From assembly GCA_963737425.1 (NCBI GenBank), contig CAVTSX010000009.1, positions 372,001 through 436,000 of the forward strand: a DNA stretch of 64,000 bases, written 5' to 3'. The position numbers and the translations under genes were made by a program. The stretch's first letter is position 1; each line of letters opens with the position of its first letter. This stretch comes from DASXRA01 sp963737425. GTDB taxonomy: Bacteria; Actinomycetota; Actinomycetes; Mycobacteriales; Jatrophihabitantaceae. The notes under the pieces are model-generated. The model did no database searches. It saw only the letters and a list, made by a program, of their open reading frames with translations, and was not told the DNA's origin. This document shows, piece by piece, positions 17,042 to 26,138 of this stretch.

Positions 17042-17668
17042 GTGACCGTGGCGCGGTATTTCGACGTGCATCCCAGCGACCCGCAGCCGCGTTTGGTGGC
17101 CCAGGTCGTCGCCATGCTGAGCGATGACGCGTTGATCGCGTATCCCACCGATTCCTGCTACGCGTTGGGGTTCGAGCTGGACAGCCGCACCGGCGCCGAT
17201 CGGATCCGCCGCATCCGCCACCTCGACGATCGCCACCACTTCACGCTGGTGTGCTCGGACTTCGCGCAACTCGGCGAGTTCGTCCAGCTGAGCAACGCCG
17301 AGTTCCGCACCGTCAAAGCGGCCACCCCGGGGGCGTACACGTTCATCCTCGCCGCGACCCGCGAGGTGCCCAAGCGCCTCGCTCATCCGCGCAAGCGCAC
17401 GGTCGGCGTGCGCATCCCCAATCACCCAGTCGTGCGTGCCCTCCTCCGCCAACTGGGCAAGCCGCTGGTCTCGAGCACGCTCCTGCTGCCCGGCGAGGAC
17501 GAGCCGATGAATGACGGCTGGACCATCAAGGATCGCTTTGACCACGAGATCGACGCCGTCATCGACTCCGGCCCGTGCGGAACCGTGCCGACCACTGTCG
17601 TCGACCTATCCCAGGGATACCCCGAGGTCGTACGCGTCGGCGCCGGCGATCCTTCCCCGTTCGTCTGA
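17042..17668 (+). CDS. Sua5/YciO/YrdC-family protein
   Basis: 208 aa from GTG 17042, with GGAAGG 9 nt upstream; a GTG two codons later is possible. It has the YrdC fold signature: ALIAYPTDSCYALGF near residue 32, then IRHLDDRHHFTLVCSDF, PGAYTFILAATREVPKRL, RTVGVRIPNHPVVRALLRQ and PLVSSTLLLP. YrdC/Sua5 proteins make threonylcarbamoyl-AMP for t6A37 of ANN-reading tRNAs. The KR..(R)RTVGVRIP variant and the replacement of the canonical KRP segment by RIRHLDDRH are closer to the YciO branch, so tRNA modification is probable but not certain. It stands alone. Confidence 0.85.
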   Translation: MTVARYFDVHPSDPQPRLVAQVVAMLSDDALIAYPTDSCYALGFELDSRTGADRIRRIRHLDDRHHFTLVCSDFAQLGEFVQLSNAEFRTVKAATPGAYTFILAATREVPKRLAHPRKRTVGVRIPNHPVVRALLRQLGKPLVSSTLLLPGEDEPMNDGWTIKDRFDHEIDAVIDSGPCGTVPTTVVDLSQGYPEVVRVGAGDPSPFV

Positions 17669-18042
17669 CCCTTCGACGACGCGGGCTCCACGTGGCGCCG
17701 CCCGTTCGCCGTAGACCTGTTTGACGGTCTGTCGTGCGCTTCTCCGGCTTGCGGCAGCACGATCCCAGCCGAGAAGCGTCCCTCGTCCTCATTCGCGGTG
17801 AATGATCGCTGCGCCTGATGCGAGCTCCTGTGGACCCTGTCCACGACGGGAGGGCGAGCCGACCACGGGAGTCGTAGGCTCCCAGGAACACGAATAGCCA
17901 CGACGAGCATGAGGATCACCAACACCGGCGCGAGCGACCAGGACGGCGAACGCGAGAGCTGCCGGCAAGCGGGCGCCGCAACGCGACCGGCCGACGCCTC
18001 TCGCTGGCTTTGTCGCACTCGGTCAATCGGGCGGGGGGCGAC
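17669..18042. other. Gene-free stretch
   Basis: No gene is accepted. A minus-strand frame contains one hydrophobic segment (SLAPVLVILMLVVAIRV) near 17885-17945, but the frame continues deep into the gene at 17042 and has no clear start. Confidence 0.4.
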
Positions 18043-18470
18043 ATGAGCAACGAACATCTCCACGATCTGCCGCCGGCGAAGCGGAGGCGCGTCGTTCTGT
18101 GGGCGGTGCTGCGCGGGGCGCTGAATGTGACCGTGCTGGTGATTCTCTATTACGTGATTCCGCTGGATCGTCGGTGGGATACGGACACGGCGTTGCGTCT
18201 GGTGATTGGTCTGCTGGTCTTCGCGGGCCTCATGGTGTGGCAGCTCAGAAGCATCGCCGGCTCGCGCTATCCGGCTGCACGGGCGGCCGAGGCGCTGGGT
18301 TTGTGGGATTCGGAGACATCACTGCGAAATCCGAGACCGCCCGGGTCGTATTGATCGTCCAGATGCTCGGCGACCTCGCGGTTCTCGGCGCCGGCGTCCG
18401 AGTGCTCGTCGGGGCGGTGCGCCGCGGGCAGCAGCGAAGATCGGGTACGGGCGACAGCGTCGGCTCGTGA
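18043..18470 (+). pseudogene. Two-span potassium channel with its pore region deleted
   Basis: From ATG 18043 (G-rich ribosome binding site) the reading gives the N-terminal cytoplasmic part and two spans of an actinobacterial Ion_trans_2 channel (RRRVVLWAVLRGALNVTV..VIPLDRRW..LVFAGLMVWQL), ending at RAAEALG. At about 18300 the homologous reading jumps +2 to VGFGDITAKSETARVVLIVQM, which begins in the selectivity filter GFGD and runs through the final span to TGA 18468-18470. The span, pore loop and pore helix normally between EAL and VGFGD (some 50 residues by family comparison) are missing. The gene cannot make a channel. Confidence 0.8.
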
Positions 18471-18667
18471 CGGTTCGCTGTGGGCTTCGAGTTCACCGCA
18501 TCCTGGGGCTGTGCGACAAGGCGTTGGTCGTGTGCGAACGCCGTGTTTCATTCGTTCGGGGGGATGACTGACGGCCGACTGTCGGGCTTGTCTGCTAGGA
18601 GCACCGGGGCTGTAGCTCTGGTACATGACGGCGGGCGGTGTGACGCCGCTACGGCTCGGAGGATGTC

Positions 18668-20137
18668 ATGACGGTAAAGAGTGCTAGTCCCACGGCAAAG
18701 CGGTCCGCTGCTAAATCACCTGGCCGACGGTCTGCGCGGAACGGTTCGGCAGAGGAGCTCAGTCGGGCGGACCGGGTGGCGCGGGGCAAGGATGCCCGGA
18801 CGGTGGCGCCGCTGGAGTCGCACGCAGAGTTTGTGCCGGATGGATCGCGAGATCCGGTCGGACTGTTGCTGGGGCAGGCGGCGTCGCGGGTCGCCGAACT
18901 GGTGCCGATCCGGCACGGGCGGATGCTGGTCTCGCCGTTCACGTTCTACCGGGGCGCTGCGCTGCCGATGGCCGCAGACCTGGCCGGCACGCCGGCGTCC
19001 GGGCTGCGGGTGCAGCTGTGCGGCGACGCCCACTTGTCCAACTTCGGCGCGTTCGCCTCGCCGGAACGCCGCCTGGTCTTCGACGTCAACGACTTCGATG
19101 AGACGCTTCCCGGCCCGTTCGAGTGGGATGTCAAGCGACTGGCCGCGAGCTTCTCCGTGGCGGGACGGGACAACGGGTTCGGGGCCAAGGACCGCCGCAA
19201 GATGGTGCTTGCGGCGGCCGAGGGCTACCGCACGGCGATGCGCGGCTTCGCGCGGCAGCCCCTGCTGGAGGTCTGGTATGCGCACATGGACTTCGAGCAG
19301 ACCATCGCCGAGTTCAGGTCCCAGATCAAGGCGAAACGGCTCAAGGTCGGTGAGAAGTTGCTGGCCAAGGCGCACACCCGCGACAGCATGCAGGCGCTGG
19401 GCAAGCTCACCACCGTCGTCGACGGCCGGCGCCAGATCATCGCCGACCCCCCGATGATCGTCCCGATCGAGGACGTCTTCTCCGATGTGCAGGCCGACGC
19501 GCTGTATAAGCAGCTGCAGACAGTGCTGAGCAAGTACCGGCGCACTCTGCAGTCCGACCGCCGGCACCTGCTCGAACAGTTCGCGATGGTCCAGGTGGCC
19601 CGCAAGGTGGTCGGCGTCGGCAGCGTCGGCACCCGCGCGTGGATCGTGCTGATGGAGACCGGCGACGGGATCGAACCGCTGTTCCTGCAGGCCAAAGAGG
19701 CCCAGCCGTCCGTACTCGCGGAGTACTGCGGGCGCAGCCAGTACAACAACGAAGGCGAACGCGTCGTCGCCGGGCAGCACCTGATGCAGGCCCAAAGCGA
19801 CATCTTCCTCGGCTGGACCCGGGCCACCGGCGCGGACGGGGTGGACCGCGACTTCTACGTGCGCCAGCTACGGGACTGGAAATTCTCCGTACCCATCGAG
19901 CAGATGATCCCGACAGGTCTGACGATCTACGCCCGGCTGTGCGGCTGGACCCTCGCCCGGGCACACGCCCGTTCCGGCGACCGCGTCGCCCTGGCCGCCT
20001 ACCTCGGCGGCTCCACCAAATTCGACCAGGCCATCGCCGAGTTCGCCGAAAGCTACGCCGACCAGAACGAACGCGACTACTCCGCACTGCAGACTGCCGT
20101 AAAGCAAGGCAAAGCCGAAGCCACACCGGGGATCTAA
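18668..20137 (+). CDS. DUF2252 family protein (kinase-like fold)
   Basis: 489 aa from ATG 18668, with GGAGG 5 nt upstream. After a basic, disordered ~25-residue leader come DUF2252 hallmarks: RHGRMLVSPFTFYRGAA, QLCGDAHLSNFGAFASPER, VFDVNDFDET, FEWDVKRLAAS, and a C-terminal GWTLARAHARSGD. HLSNFG and DVNDFDE resemble the catalytic HxDxxxxN and D(F/Y)G motifs of aminoglycoside-phosphotransferase-like kinases, so phosphotransfer is plausible but unproven for the family. It is monocistronic, between two broken genes. Confidence 0.9.
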   Translation: MTVKSASPTAKRSAAKSPGRRSARNGSAEELSRADRVARGKDARTVAPLESHAEFVPDGSRDPVGLLLGQAASRVAELVPIRHGRMLVSPFTFYRGAALPMAADLAGTPASGLRVQLCGDAHLSNFGAFASPERRLVFDVNDFDETLPGPFEWDVKRLAASFSVAGRDNGFGAKDRRKMVLAAAEGYRTAMRGFARQPLLEVWYAHMDFEQTIAEFRSQIKAKRLKVGEKLLAKAHTRDSMQALGKLTTVVDGRRQIIADPPMIVPIEDVFSDVQADALYKQLQTVLSKYRRTLQSDRRHLLEQFAMVQVARKVVGVGSVGTRAWIVLMETGDGIEPLFLQAKEAQPSVLAEYCGRSQYNNEGERVVAGQHLMQAQSDIFLGWTRATGADGVDRDFYVRQLRDWKFSVPIEQMIPTGLTIYARLCGWTLARAHARSGDRVALAAYLGGSTKFDQAIAEFAESYADQNERDYSALQTAVKQGKAEATPGI

Positions 20138-20453
20138 GGACGACACCCGAGGTCCCCGAGTCGGCCGGCGGCGCGCGGACGGCAGCCAGTCCGCACGCGC
20201 AAGGATGACCGTTGGCGCAATGGAGCGGAGCCCACGGCTATCCGTCGCGGTGATCTGACCAAGCCTGGCCGCGCCTAACGTTGCGCAACCAGGCCGGCTC
20301 GCTATCGGGTGCTGCTTCTTTGCGGATTGTTGTGAGCCGTCTCTGCTGTCCTGCGTGATTGGGGCTCCTGCATTGACGAAAGGCGTGCAATCGGGCGGGG
20401 AGTTCGACGATGGCACGCCGCGCCGTGATCGATGACGGATCGTGGAGGTTGAC
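20138..20453. other. Gene-free stretch
   Basis: No gene, RNA or strong hairpin is recognised. Its right end carries the intact ribosome binding site GGAGG (20444-20448) of the broken arylsulfatase gene. Confidence 0.4.
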
Positions 20454-21232
20454 GTGAGTGACCAGATTGACCGGACCGTATTGCCCATCCGTCGTCCGCC
20501 ATTTCAGGGGGTTCTGAACCGGACGCTCGATGGTTCGGAGCCCGATTGGAACTTCGTCGCGCCGATCCCGGCGCCGGACCGTGCGCCGAACGTGCTGTTG
20601 GTGATGACCGATGATGCGGCCTTCGGCAATCCGAGATCAGCGCCGAGCTCGAAATCCCGTCCGGCGGCGCCGAAGGCGTGATCGTGGCCGAGGCCGACCA
20701 CCTGGGCGGCTTCGCGCTCTTCGTCCAAGACGGCAAGCTGAAGCACACCTACTCATTCGTGGGCGTACAGGAGTTCAGGCAAGAGTCGACGACGAAGCTT
20801 CCGACCGGGACCGTCAACGTGCGCATGGAGTTCGCCGCCGACGCGCCCAAGCCCGCGACCGGCAGCCAAGTGACCCTCTACGTCAATGACGAGGCAGTCG
20901 GAGGGGGCCGCATCGAGCACACCGTGCCGGCTCGTTTTTCCGGCCTCGACATCGGCCGCGACAACGGCATGCCGGTCGATCGCAAGTACGCGGACAAGTC
21001 ACCGTTCGCGTTCACCGGCACCGTCAAGAAGGTGGTCTTCGACGTCAACCCGCATGCCAGTGAGGACCACGAGCGGCAGCTGGGCCGCGGCCGAAGGTGG
21101 CACGTTGCGCTTCCAGGAATATTTCTTCGTCGACGGGACGCTGCGACGAACCCTGGTCCCACGCGGCATCCTGCTACTCGGCCGGCGGGCACTGCGCAAC
21201 CTCAGCAAACTGATCGGCGGGACATCCGTTGA
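20454..21232 (+). pseudogene. Arylsulfatase with the catalytic core deleted
   Basis: GTG 20454 with GGAGG upstream starts a typical arylsulfatase N-terminus: LPIRRPPFQGVLNRTLDGSE, then APNVLLVMTDDAAFGNP. At about 20630 the homology changes frame and jumps to the C-terminal beta domain: ISAELEIPSGGAEGVIVAEA, FALFVQDGKLKHTYSFVG, TVTLYVNDE-like VTLYVNDEAVGGG and FTGTVKKVVFDV. The sulfatase core with the Cys/Ser formylglycine motif is absent; several hundred residues are missing by family comparison. Another frame near 21090-21260 (FQEYFFVDGTLRRTL) looks like the end of a second lost gene. Confidence 0.75.
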
Positions 21233-21251
21233 GCTACAACGGGCGTCCGGC

Positions 21252-22220
21252 TCAGTTTGACCCGCCGGCTGCTCCGGTATCCGAAGCGATCGTCCGTCGC
21301 AGCCGCCACACAACGCCGACGATGGCCCCGAGGATGATGACGACCCCGATCGCGATCAGAAACGACATGAACGAGATCACCACGCCGATCTCGCCGTACT
21401 TCTTGTAGTTCGACGTGATCGTGCTGGACATGGTCAGGTTGAACACGACGCACATCGCAAGCCAGAAGATGCCGGTCGCAACGGCCGACGGGATCAGTTC
21501 GCGCCATGAAACGCGCCCGCCCAGCAGCAACCACATCGTCAACCACCAGAAACCGGTGACCGCAACCAGCGCGAGTACGGCGAGCAGCACCGGGCCTCCC
21601 GCCCCACGCAAGGAAGGGCCGGCCCAGGAGGCCAGGGCGGCGAGTGCGACGAGCAGGGCCAGCCACACGATCCGGCGCGGCGTGTCGGTCAGGCCTCGGG
21701 TCTCGAGATCGAACGCCCGCTCGTAAAGCTCCTGGATCGCGGCAGCAACGGCGATCCCGCTGAGCACGAACAGCACATAACTCAATCCGGTGACCGCGGC
21801 AGAAGTATCGGAAGGCGACGTGAAGACGGCACTCGTCGCATTCGCGGCCTCGCCGCTGAGGCCGAAGCGCCGGATCAGCCGGGTGGTCGCACTTCGCCCG
21901 GCAAGCGCTTCAACGATGATCAGGAACGGCACGAAGCACAGCAGCAGGACGGCGCCGAACAGCATCGCCCGGTTGATGAAGTCCATTGCGTTCAGGCGGC
22001 GCCACACGTGCCGCGCCGCTCCGGTGAGAACCACACGTGTGCGCGGATCAGACGGGCGCTCGGCGGCCGGCTCGTCCGACCCCTGCCTCAGGCCGCTGTC
22101 GCCGCTGCTCTGACTCGGATCGGGCGACAGGTCTGGCCGAGTCTGGTCGTTTCCGATGCCCGCTACCAATGGCTCCCCATGCCGAACCGCTTCGGGTTCT
22201 CCGCGCCTGATGTCGGACAC
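21252..22220 (-). CDS. YihY/BrkB-family inner membrane protein
   Basis: 322 aa from GTG 22220. A ~70-residue disordered leader is followed by about six membrane spans. Family marks are NAMDFINRAMLFGAVLLLCFVPFL at span 1, GLSYVLFVLSGIAVAAAIQELYERAF, and the C-terminal ELIPSAVATGIFWLAMCVVFN and ITSNYKKYGEIGVVISFMSF, where the YxxYGxxG pattern is characteristic. YihY/BrkB proteins have no settled function; the former RNase BN name is wrong. A later start close to the first span is possible. Confidence 0.85.
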   Translation of the reverse strand: MSDIRRGEPEAVRHGEPLVAGIGNDQTRPDLSPDPSQSSGDSGLRQGSDEPAAERPSDPRTRVVLTGAARHVWRRLNAMDFINRAMLFGAVLLLCFVPFLIIVEALAGRSATTRLIRRFGLSGEAANATSAVFTSPSDTSAAVTGLSYVLFVLSGIAVAAAIQELYERAFDLETRGLTDTPRRIVWLALLVALAALASWAGPSLRGAGGPVLLAVLALVAVTGFWWLTMWLLLGGRVSWRELIPSAVATGIFWLAMCVVFNLTMSSTITSNYKKYGEIGVVISFMSFLIAIGVVIILGAIVGVVWRLRRTIASDTGAAGGSN

Positions 22221-22583
22221 GCCCCCGCCTCCTCGCCGATCGAGTTGCTCGGCTCCGGCTCCATGATCTGTGCCTGCGGCGAATGCGCATCATCCATCGA
22301 AGGCGAGCGTCCCGCAGGGCCTACCCGCGCCGCCCCTTAGTTCGCAAAGGCCCCGGTCTTCCGCGGTCATGCCAACTGGACCGAGCGCCGGACGGACGGC
22401 GTGGCGCGCGGGCGGGGTCAGGTCTTCAGCAGATCGTCCACGCGCAGGTAGAGAGCGCGGTCGCGAGGGAGTCAGGTCGGCGTCCACGATGAGCGCTTCA
22501 GTGCTCGCATTTGGGTTAGCACCGCCGGACACTCTCGTCGTCAGATCACATGCGCCACACCAGCAACCGCCTCTTGGTATCAC

Positions 22584-23879
22584 TCATCTCGTGCGCGGCG
22601 ACGACGGGGACGTAGGGAAGGCAGGGATGACGTATACGGCGCCGAACCCACTCTGTGCCGGCTGGCTGTCGTCGTCGTAGGCGGCTCCAACGACTGCCTC
22701 GTCGCCGGCGGCATCCAAGCCGACCGTGACGCCGAACAGCGCGCGATCGGACACGGTAGGCCGCAGGGTCTGGGCAAGAACCCAGCCGTTAGGCGTGGCG
22801 GTGTAGATATACGCGGTCCCGGTCGTCTGACTCGCCTCGGCACCGATCACCGCCTCGGTGCCGCTCGCGTCGAGGCCGACCGCGTTGCCGAACTGGTTGG
22901 CGTCCGCCGCTCCCAACCGCGCAACTTGCCTCCACGTGTCGCCGGCCTCGGTGAAGACGTAGGCCGCACCGACGGACCCGTCCTCGTAGACGGCCCCGAC
23001 GAGTGCCGTCGCTCCCGTGGCATCCAGCGCCACGGACGTGCCAAAGTAGGCACCGGTCTGCGGTCGGTCGGCGGTGAGCTTGCCCATCTGACTCCACCGC
23101 CCGCCCTCGTCGCGGAAGATGTAGGCCGCGCCAGCCGCTTCCTTATAGACGTTGGCCCCGATCAGCGCGGTCGAGCCGTCGGCGCTGAGACTGACGGATG
23201 TCCCGAAGTCCAGTTGCCCGGCCGCCGGCGGCTCCTGCGCGGCCAACTGCTGGCTCATCACCCACATGCCGTCCGAGCCCCGGCTGAAGACGTAAGCTCG
23301 CCCGACGAACCCGTCGGAGCCAAGCTCGCCGATTACAGCCGTGTCGCCAGCGGCGTCCATCGAGATCGAGTCACCGAAGTGGGCATACGTCGCTGGATCT
23401 GGCGCGACCAGCTTGCCGATGTTTTGCCAGCCGATCGCCGTCTTGTGGAAGGCGAGCACCCGACCGGTGAGCTGCTGCCAGCCCACCTCCCCAACCATCG
23501 CCCAGGTGCCGTCGGCGCTGACCGCGACGGCGTTGCCGTACGACTCCCCGTATTGCAGCCCCGGGATCGTCAGGTCCGCGGTCTTGGCCCACGTCCCGTC
23601 GTCGGCGCGATGGAAAACATAGGCACCGCCCCGGTTGAAGTAGTGCTGCTGCGCCCCGACGATCGCGTTCGTGCCGTCTGGTGTGACGTCCACAGCGATG
23701 CCGAACGCTCCCTCGTCGGACAGGTCGGCGGCGATCTTGATCATGCGCGGGCCGGACAGGTCCGATGAGGCGGCCACGACTCCCCGATCCGATGCGGCGC
23801 CCGCCGCGGTGGGCAGGCCGGCCAGCACGAGACCGAACACGGCGACGGTCAGGCGTCGCGTCTTGATCGTGATCCACAT
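22584..23879 (-). CDS. Secreted FG-GAP repeat (beta-propeller) protein
   Basis: 431 aa from ATG 23879. It starts with a Sec signal (RLTVAVFGLVLAGLPTAAGA). The rest is about seven repeats of roughly 55 residues with the pattern FGxSVxxxxxGxxAxVGAxxxxxxxGAAYVF, such as FGTSVSLSADGSTALIGANV and FGTSVALDATGATALVGAVY. These FG-GAP units build a seven-bladed integrin-alpha-like propeller. No catalytic residues or wall anchor are visible. Likely roles are surface binding or adhesion. Upstream in-frame starts up to 24020 lack a signal and are rejected. Confidence 0.8.
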   Translation of the reverse strand: MWITIKTRRLTVAVFGLVLAGLPTAAGAASDRGVVAASSDLSGPRMIKIAADLSDEGAFGIAVDVTPDGTNAIVGAQQHYFNRGGAYVFHRADDGTWAKTADLTIPGLQYGESYGNAVAVSADGTWAMVGEVGWQQLTGRVLAFHKTAIGWQNIGKLVAPDPATYAHFGDSISMDAAGDTAVIGELGSDGFVGRAYVFSRGSDGMWVMSQQLAAQEPPAAGQLDFGTSVSLSADGSTALIGANVYKEAAGAAYIFRDEGGRWSQMGKLTADRPQTGAYFGTSVALDATGATALVGAVYEDGSVGAAYVFTEAGDTWRQVARLGAADANQFGNAVGLDASGTEAVIGAEASQTTGTAYIYTATPNGWVLAQTLRPTVSDRALFGVTVGLDAAGDEAVVGAAYDDDSQPAQSGFGAVYVIPAFPTSPSSPRTR

Positions 23880-24628
23880 GCCATCCGACGCTAGGACCTG
23901 CCCAATCAGGCAGAAAGTACTGCGTCTGTCCAATAGCAGCCAATGCCCGGAAGATGACGGAAGTGTTCTCGCAGAGGTCGGCGCCACCGAGTGAGATATT
24001 CCAAATGGCCCTCCAGGCATACTGAACGCGGCCTTATCTGGTCCACGTCACGGCGTTCCGCGAGGTCCCGTTACGACACACGCTCCGCCGGGATCGTCCG
24101 GCGGTGAGCCGCCCCCGGCCGGCAAAGCAGGGCTCTGTCGGTCCTCGCGCCCGGCTCCCGTTCCGCCACAAGCGCGCACCTCGCGGTGTCGCGGAGTCCC
24201 GGTTCGGCCGTCCAATCGACTCGCCCGAGCAGTTCGTCGCAAGCTGGTCTCATCGAAGCTGCAAGCACCTCGGCGAGGAGCCGGGGCCGGTGCTCGGTTA
24301 CCGACCTCACTGAGGAGCAGTCACCAGCCCGCCGTGACATCTATGGGCATAACGGAGCAGCACGTCGTCCCCGAGTCTGTCCACTGGGGAACCCCCGAGC
24401 GGGCGCTTGGTCCCGCAACGCCGAGCCGAGGCCACGTCAACGGTGGAGATTCCCATAAGACCCACCCGATGAAATGCCCGGTGAGGGCGGGCGAACTGCG
24501 ACACCGTCTGCCCGCACACAGAGCATCCGATCGGTGCGGATCACGCGCGCGGTGCCGGGCGAGATATCGCCGCGCAGATCGACGGTTCGCGGCGCGGCGG
24601 CGAGGTTCCAGGGGTGTCGGGCGTGCGG
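23880..24628. other. Gene-free stretch
   Basis: About 750 nt without a convincing gene. A minus-strand frame at 24071-24340 has an amphipathic opening (RLLAEVLAASMRPACDELL) but no ribosome binding site or recognised family. Confidence 0.35.
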
Positions 24629-25495
24629 CTACTCGATTGCGGGTGGTCCCGCTTCGATGCGGCGCAACACTGGCTCGGCGCGGTAGTGGTCGGGGTTGGT
24701 CTGTACCTGGCGTTCGTCCCACCAGGTGGCGCCGGCCTCTCGCAGCGGCCGGACCAGGTCGGCGGCGGTCGAGGCCTGGCTCGCGCCGCCGACGACGATG
24801 TCGAACGGCAGGTCTGCTCGGTCGCCGCGCTGCTGCGCGATGTAGTCGACGAGATCGCGCACCTCGTCGGGTGATGGGGCTTGGCCGTGCCGCGCGGTCT
24901 CGAACAGCGGTACCGCACCGTCCCACTCGGCCGCGCGGCGCATCGGTCGACGGTGCGGCCAGTAGCCGGCGATCCAGACCGGAGGTCGGGGGCGCTGGAC
25001 GGTTGCCGGCAGCAGCGCAGTCTCACGGACGCGGTAGTGCGGCCCGTCGTGGTCGACCGTTTCGCCGGACCAGTAGCGGTTGAGCAGTGCCAGGCCCTCG
25101 TCGAGCCGCTCGGCGAGCACGACCGGGTCGGTGGTGTCGCCGAAGCTCGCGAACTCATCCTCGATTGGGCCGCCCAGCCCGGCGCCGAAGATGACGCGGC
25201 CACCGGTCAGCGAGTCGAGGGTGGCAACCTGCCGGGCCAGCTGTTCCGGACGGCGGCGGGCCACCGGCGTCACCAACGTGCCGAGGCGCAGTCGCGACGT
25301 GGCCAGCGCGGCGGCGGTCAACAGCATCCACGGATCCCCGAACGGCTGTCCCCTGCGCGCCTGCTTGTCGTGCACGACATGGTCCCAGACGAATAAGGCA
25401 TCCCAACCCGCTGCCTCAGCCGCCGTCGCGACCTGCGCCACCGTGCGCGCGTCTGCGAAGTCACCAAAGTTCGGAATGTTGATCGAGTAACGCAC
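24629..25495 (-). CDS. Luciferase-like (LLM class) F420/FMN-dependent oxidoreductase
   Basis: 288 aa from GTG 25495. The TIM-barrel start SINIPNFGDFADARTVAQVATAAEAAGWDALFVWDHVV is typical of LLM oxidoreductases, followed by LRLGTLVTPVARRRPEQLARQVATLDSLTGGRVIFGAGLG, the conserved cofactor/phosphate region, and PPVWIAGYWPHR near the C-terminus. In actinobacteria such proteins usually use F420, but FMN cannot be excluded. The reaction is unknown. Confidence 0.9.
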   Translation of the reverse strand: MRYSINIPNFGDFADARTVAQVATAAEAAGWDALFVWDHVVHDKQARRGQPFGDPWMLLTAAALATSRLRLGTLVTPVARRRPEQLARQVATLDSLTGGRVIFGAGLGGPIEDEFASFGDTTDPVVLAERLDEGLALLNRYWSGETVDHDGPHYRVRETALLPATVQRPRPPVWIAGYWPHRRPMRRAAEWDGAVPLFETARHGQAPSPDEVRDLVDYIAQQRGDRADLPFDIVVGGASQASTAADLVRPLREAGATWWDERQVQTNPDHYRAEPVLRRIEAGPPAIE

Positions 25496-25538
25496 CCTGC
25501 CAGTTCTACCAAACGCGGTGCGGGTGTGTGGTCATGAC

Positions 25539-25721
25539 TCACGCCGCCGCGGCACCTGCTTGGACAGTCACGACGTCGTCCTGACCGAAGTGGATCACGA
25601 AATCGAACTCGGCCGTCAGCACGGCCACGGCATTGTCGCGCTCGATCCCGACGGTGTGCAGTTGCCAGTCGTTGACCTGGAGGATGTCTCCGACCGCTAA
25701 GTCTCGGGCGTGGATTCTCAT
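25539..25721 (-). CDS. Small conserved beta-rich protein
   Basis: 60 aa from ATG 25721, with AGGAG 6 nt upstream. The sequence alternates strands and turns: MRIHARDLAVGDILQVNDWQ, LHTVGIERDNAVAVLTAEFD, FVIHFGQDDVVTVQ. This pattern resembles the Hint/SH3-like nucleotide-binding-modification small proteins found alone in actinobacteria, but no function is known. The promoter region behind it carries three short palindromes (25743-25778). Confidence 0.7.
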   Translation of the reverse strand: MRIHARDLAVGDILQVNDWQLHTVGIERDNAVAVLTAEFDFVIHFGQDDVVTVQAGAAAA

Positions 25722-25742
25722 GGGAACTCCTGCGCGCTACCC

Positions 25743-25778
25743 GGTTCAATATATGGAACCATGGTTTTGAACTAGTTC
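25743..25778 (-). promoter_or_regulatory. Cluster of three short palindromes
   Basis: GGTTC (25743-25747) with GAACC (25756-25760), then AACCATGGTT (25757-25766) and GAACTAGTTC (25769-25778) lie in AT-richer DNA starting 22 bp upstream of the minus-strand gene at 25721. The layout suits an operator overlapping its promoter. The binding protein is unknown. Confidence 0.4.
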
Positions 25779-26138
25779 GAGTATCCCTCCGGCCAGTGGG
25801 TTGTCAATACCCTGACCGCGGCACGTTGCGCAGCAGCCCCTGCGATTCGGTCGGTCTGCCCCGGTAGAACCGCAATTGCGCGAGCGCCCGGCAACATCTG
25901 CGAGCCGACGACCGTGGCCTCCGACCTCGAACAACTCCATCGCGTCCTCGCAGCAGCGCTGTCCGACGATCGTGAAGCTATCGGGCTCGCGCTGGGCTGA
26001 GTTCGCGCGGTTCCTCGCCCTCCCGGCCGGGTTCGGCGCGTTATCAGCTCGACGGACCTGCTCGCGCCGGCCATCAGAGTCGACCGGAGCTTGCCGAAGT
26101 GGTGCGTTCGGCCGGCACGGCGGAAACGTTCGCATTCG
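25779..26138. other. Gene-free stretch
   Basis: Only overlapping, Arg-rich frames without ribosome binding sites are seen. A minus-strand segment near 25880-25990 (SFTIVGQRCCEDAMELFEVG) looks protein-like but has no start or family, and may be a remnant. Confidence 0.3.

Noticed and set aside
17422..18063. Minus-strand frame with one hydrophobic segment
   Set aside because: It extends about 250 nt into the YrdC-like gene on the opposite strand and lacks a ribosome binding site.
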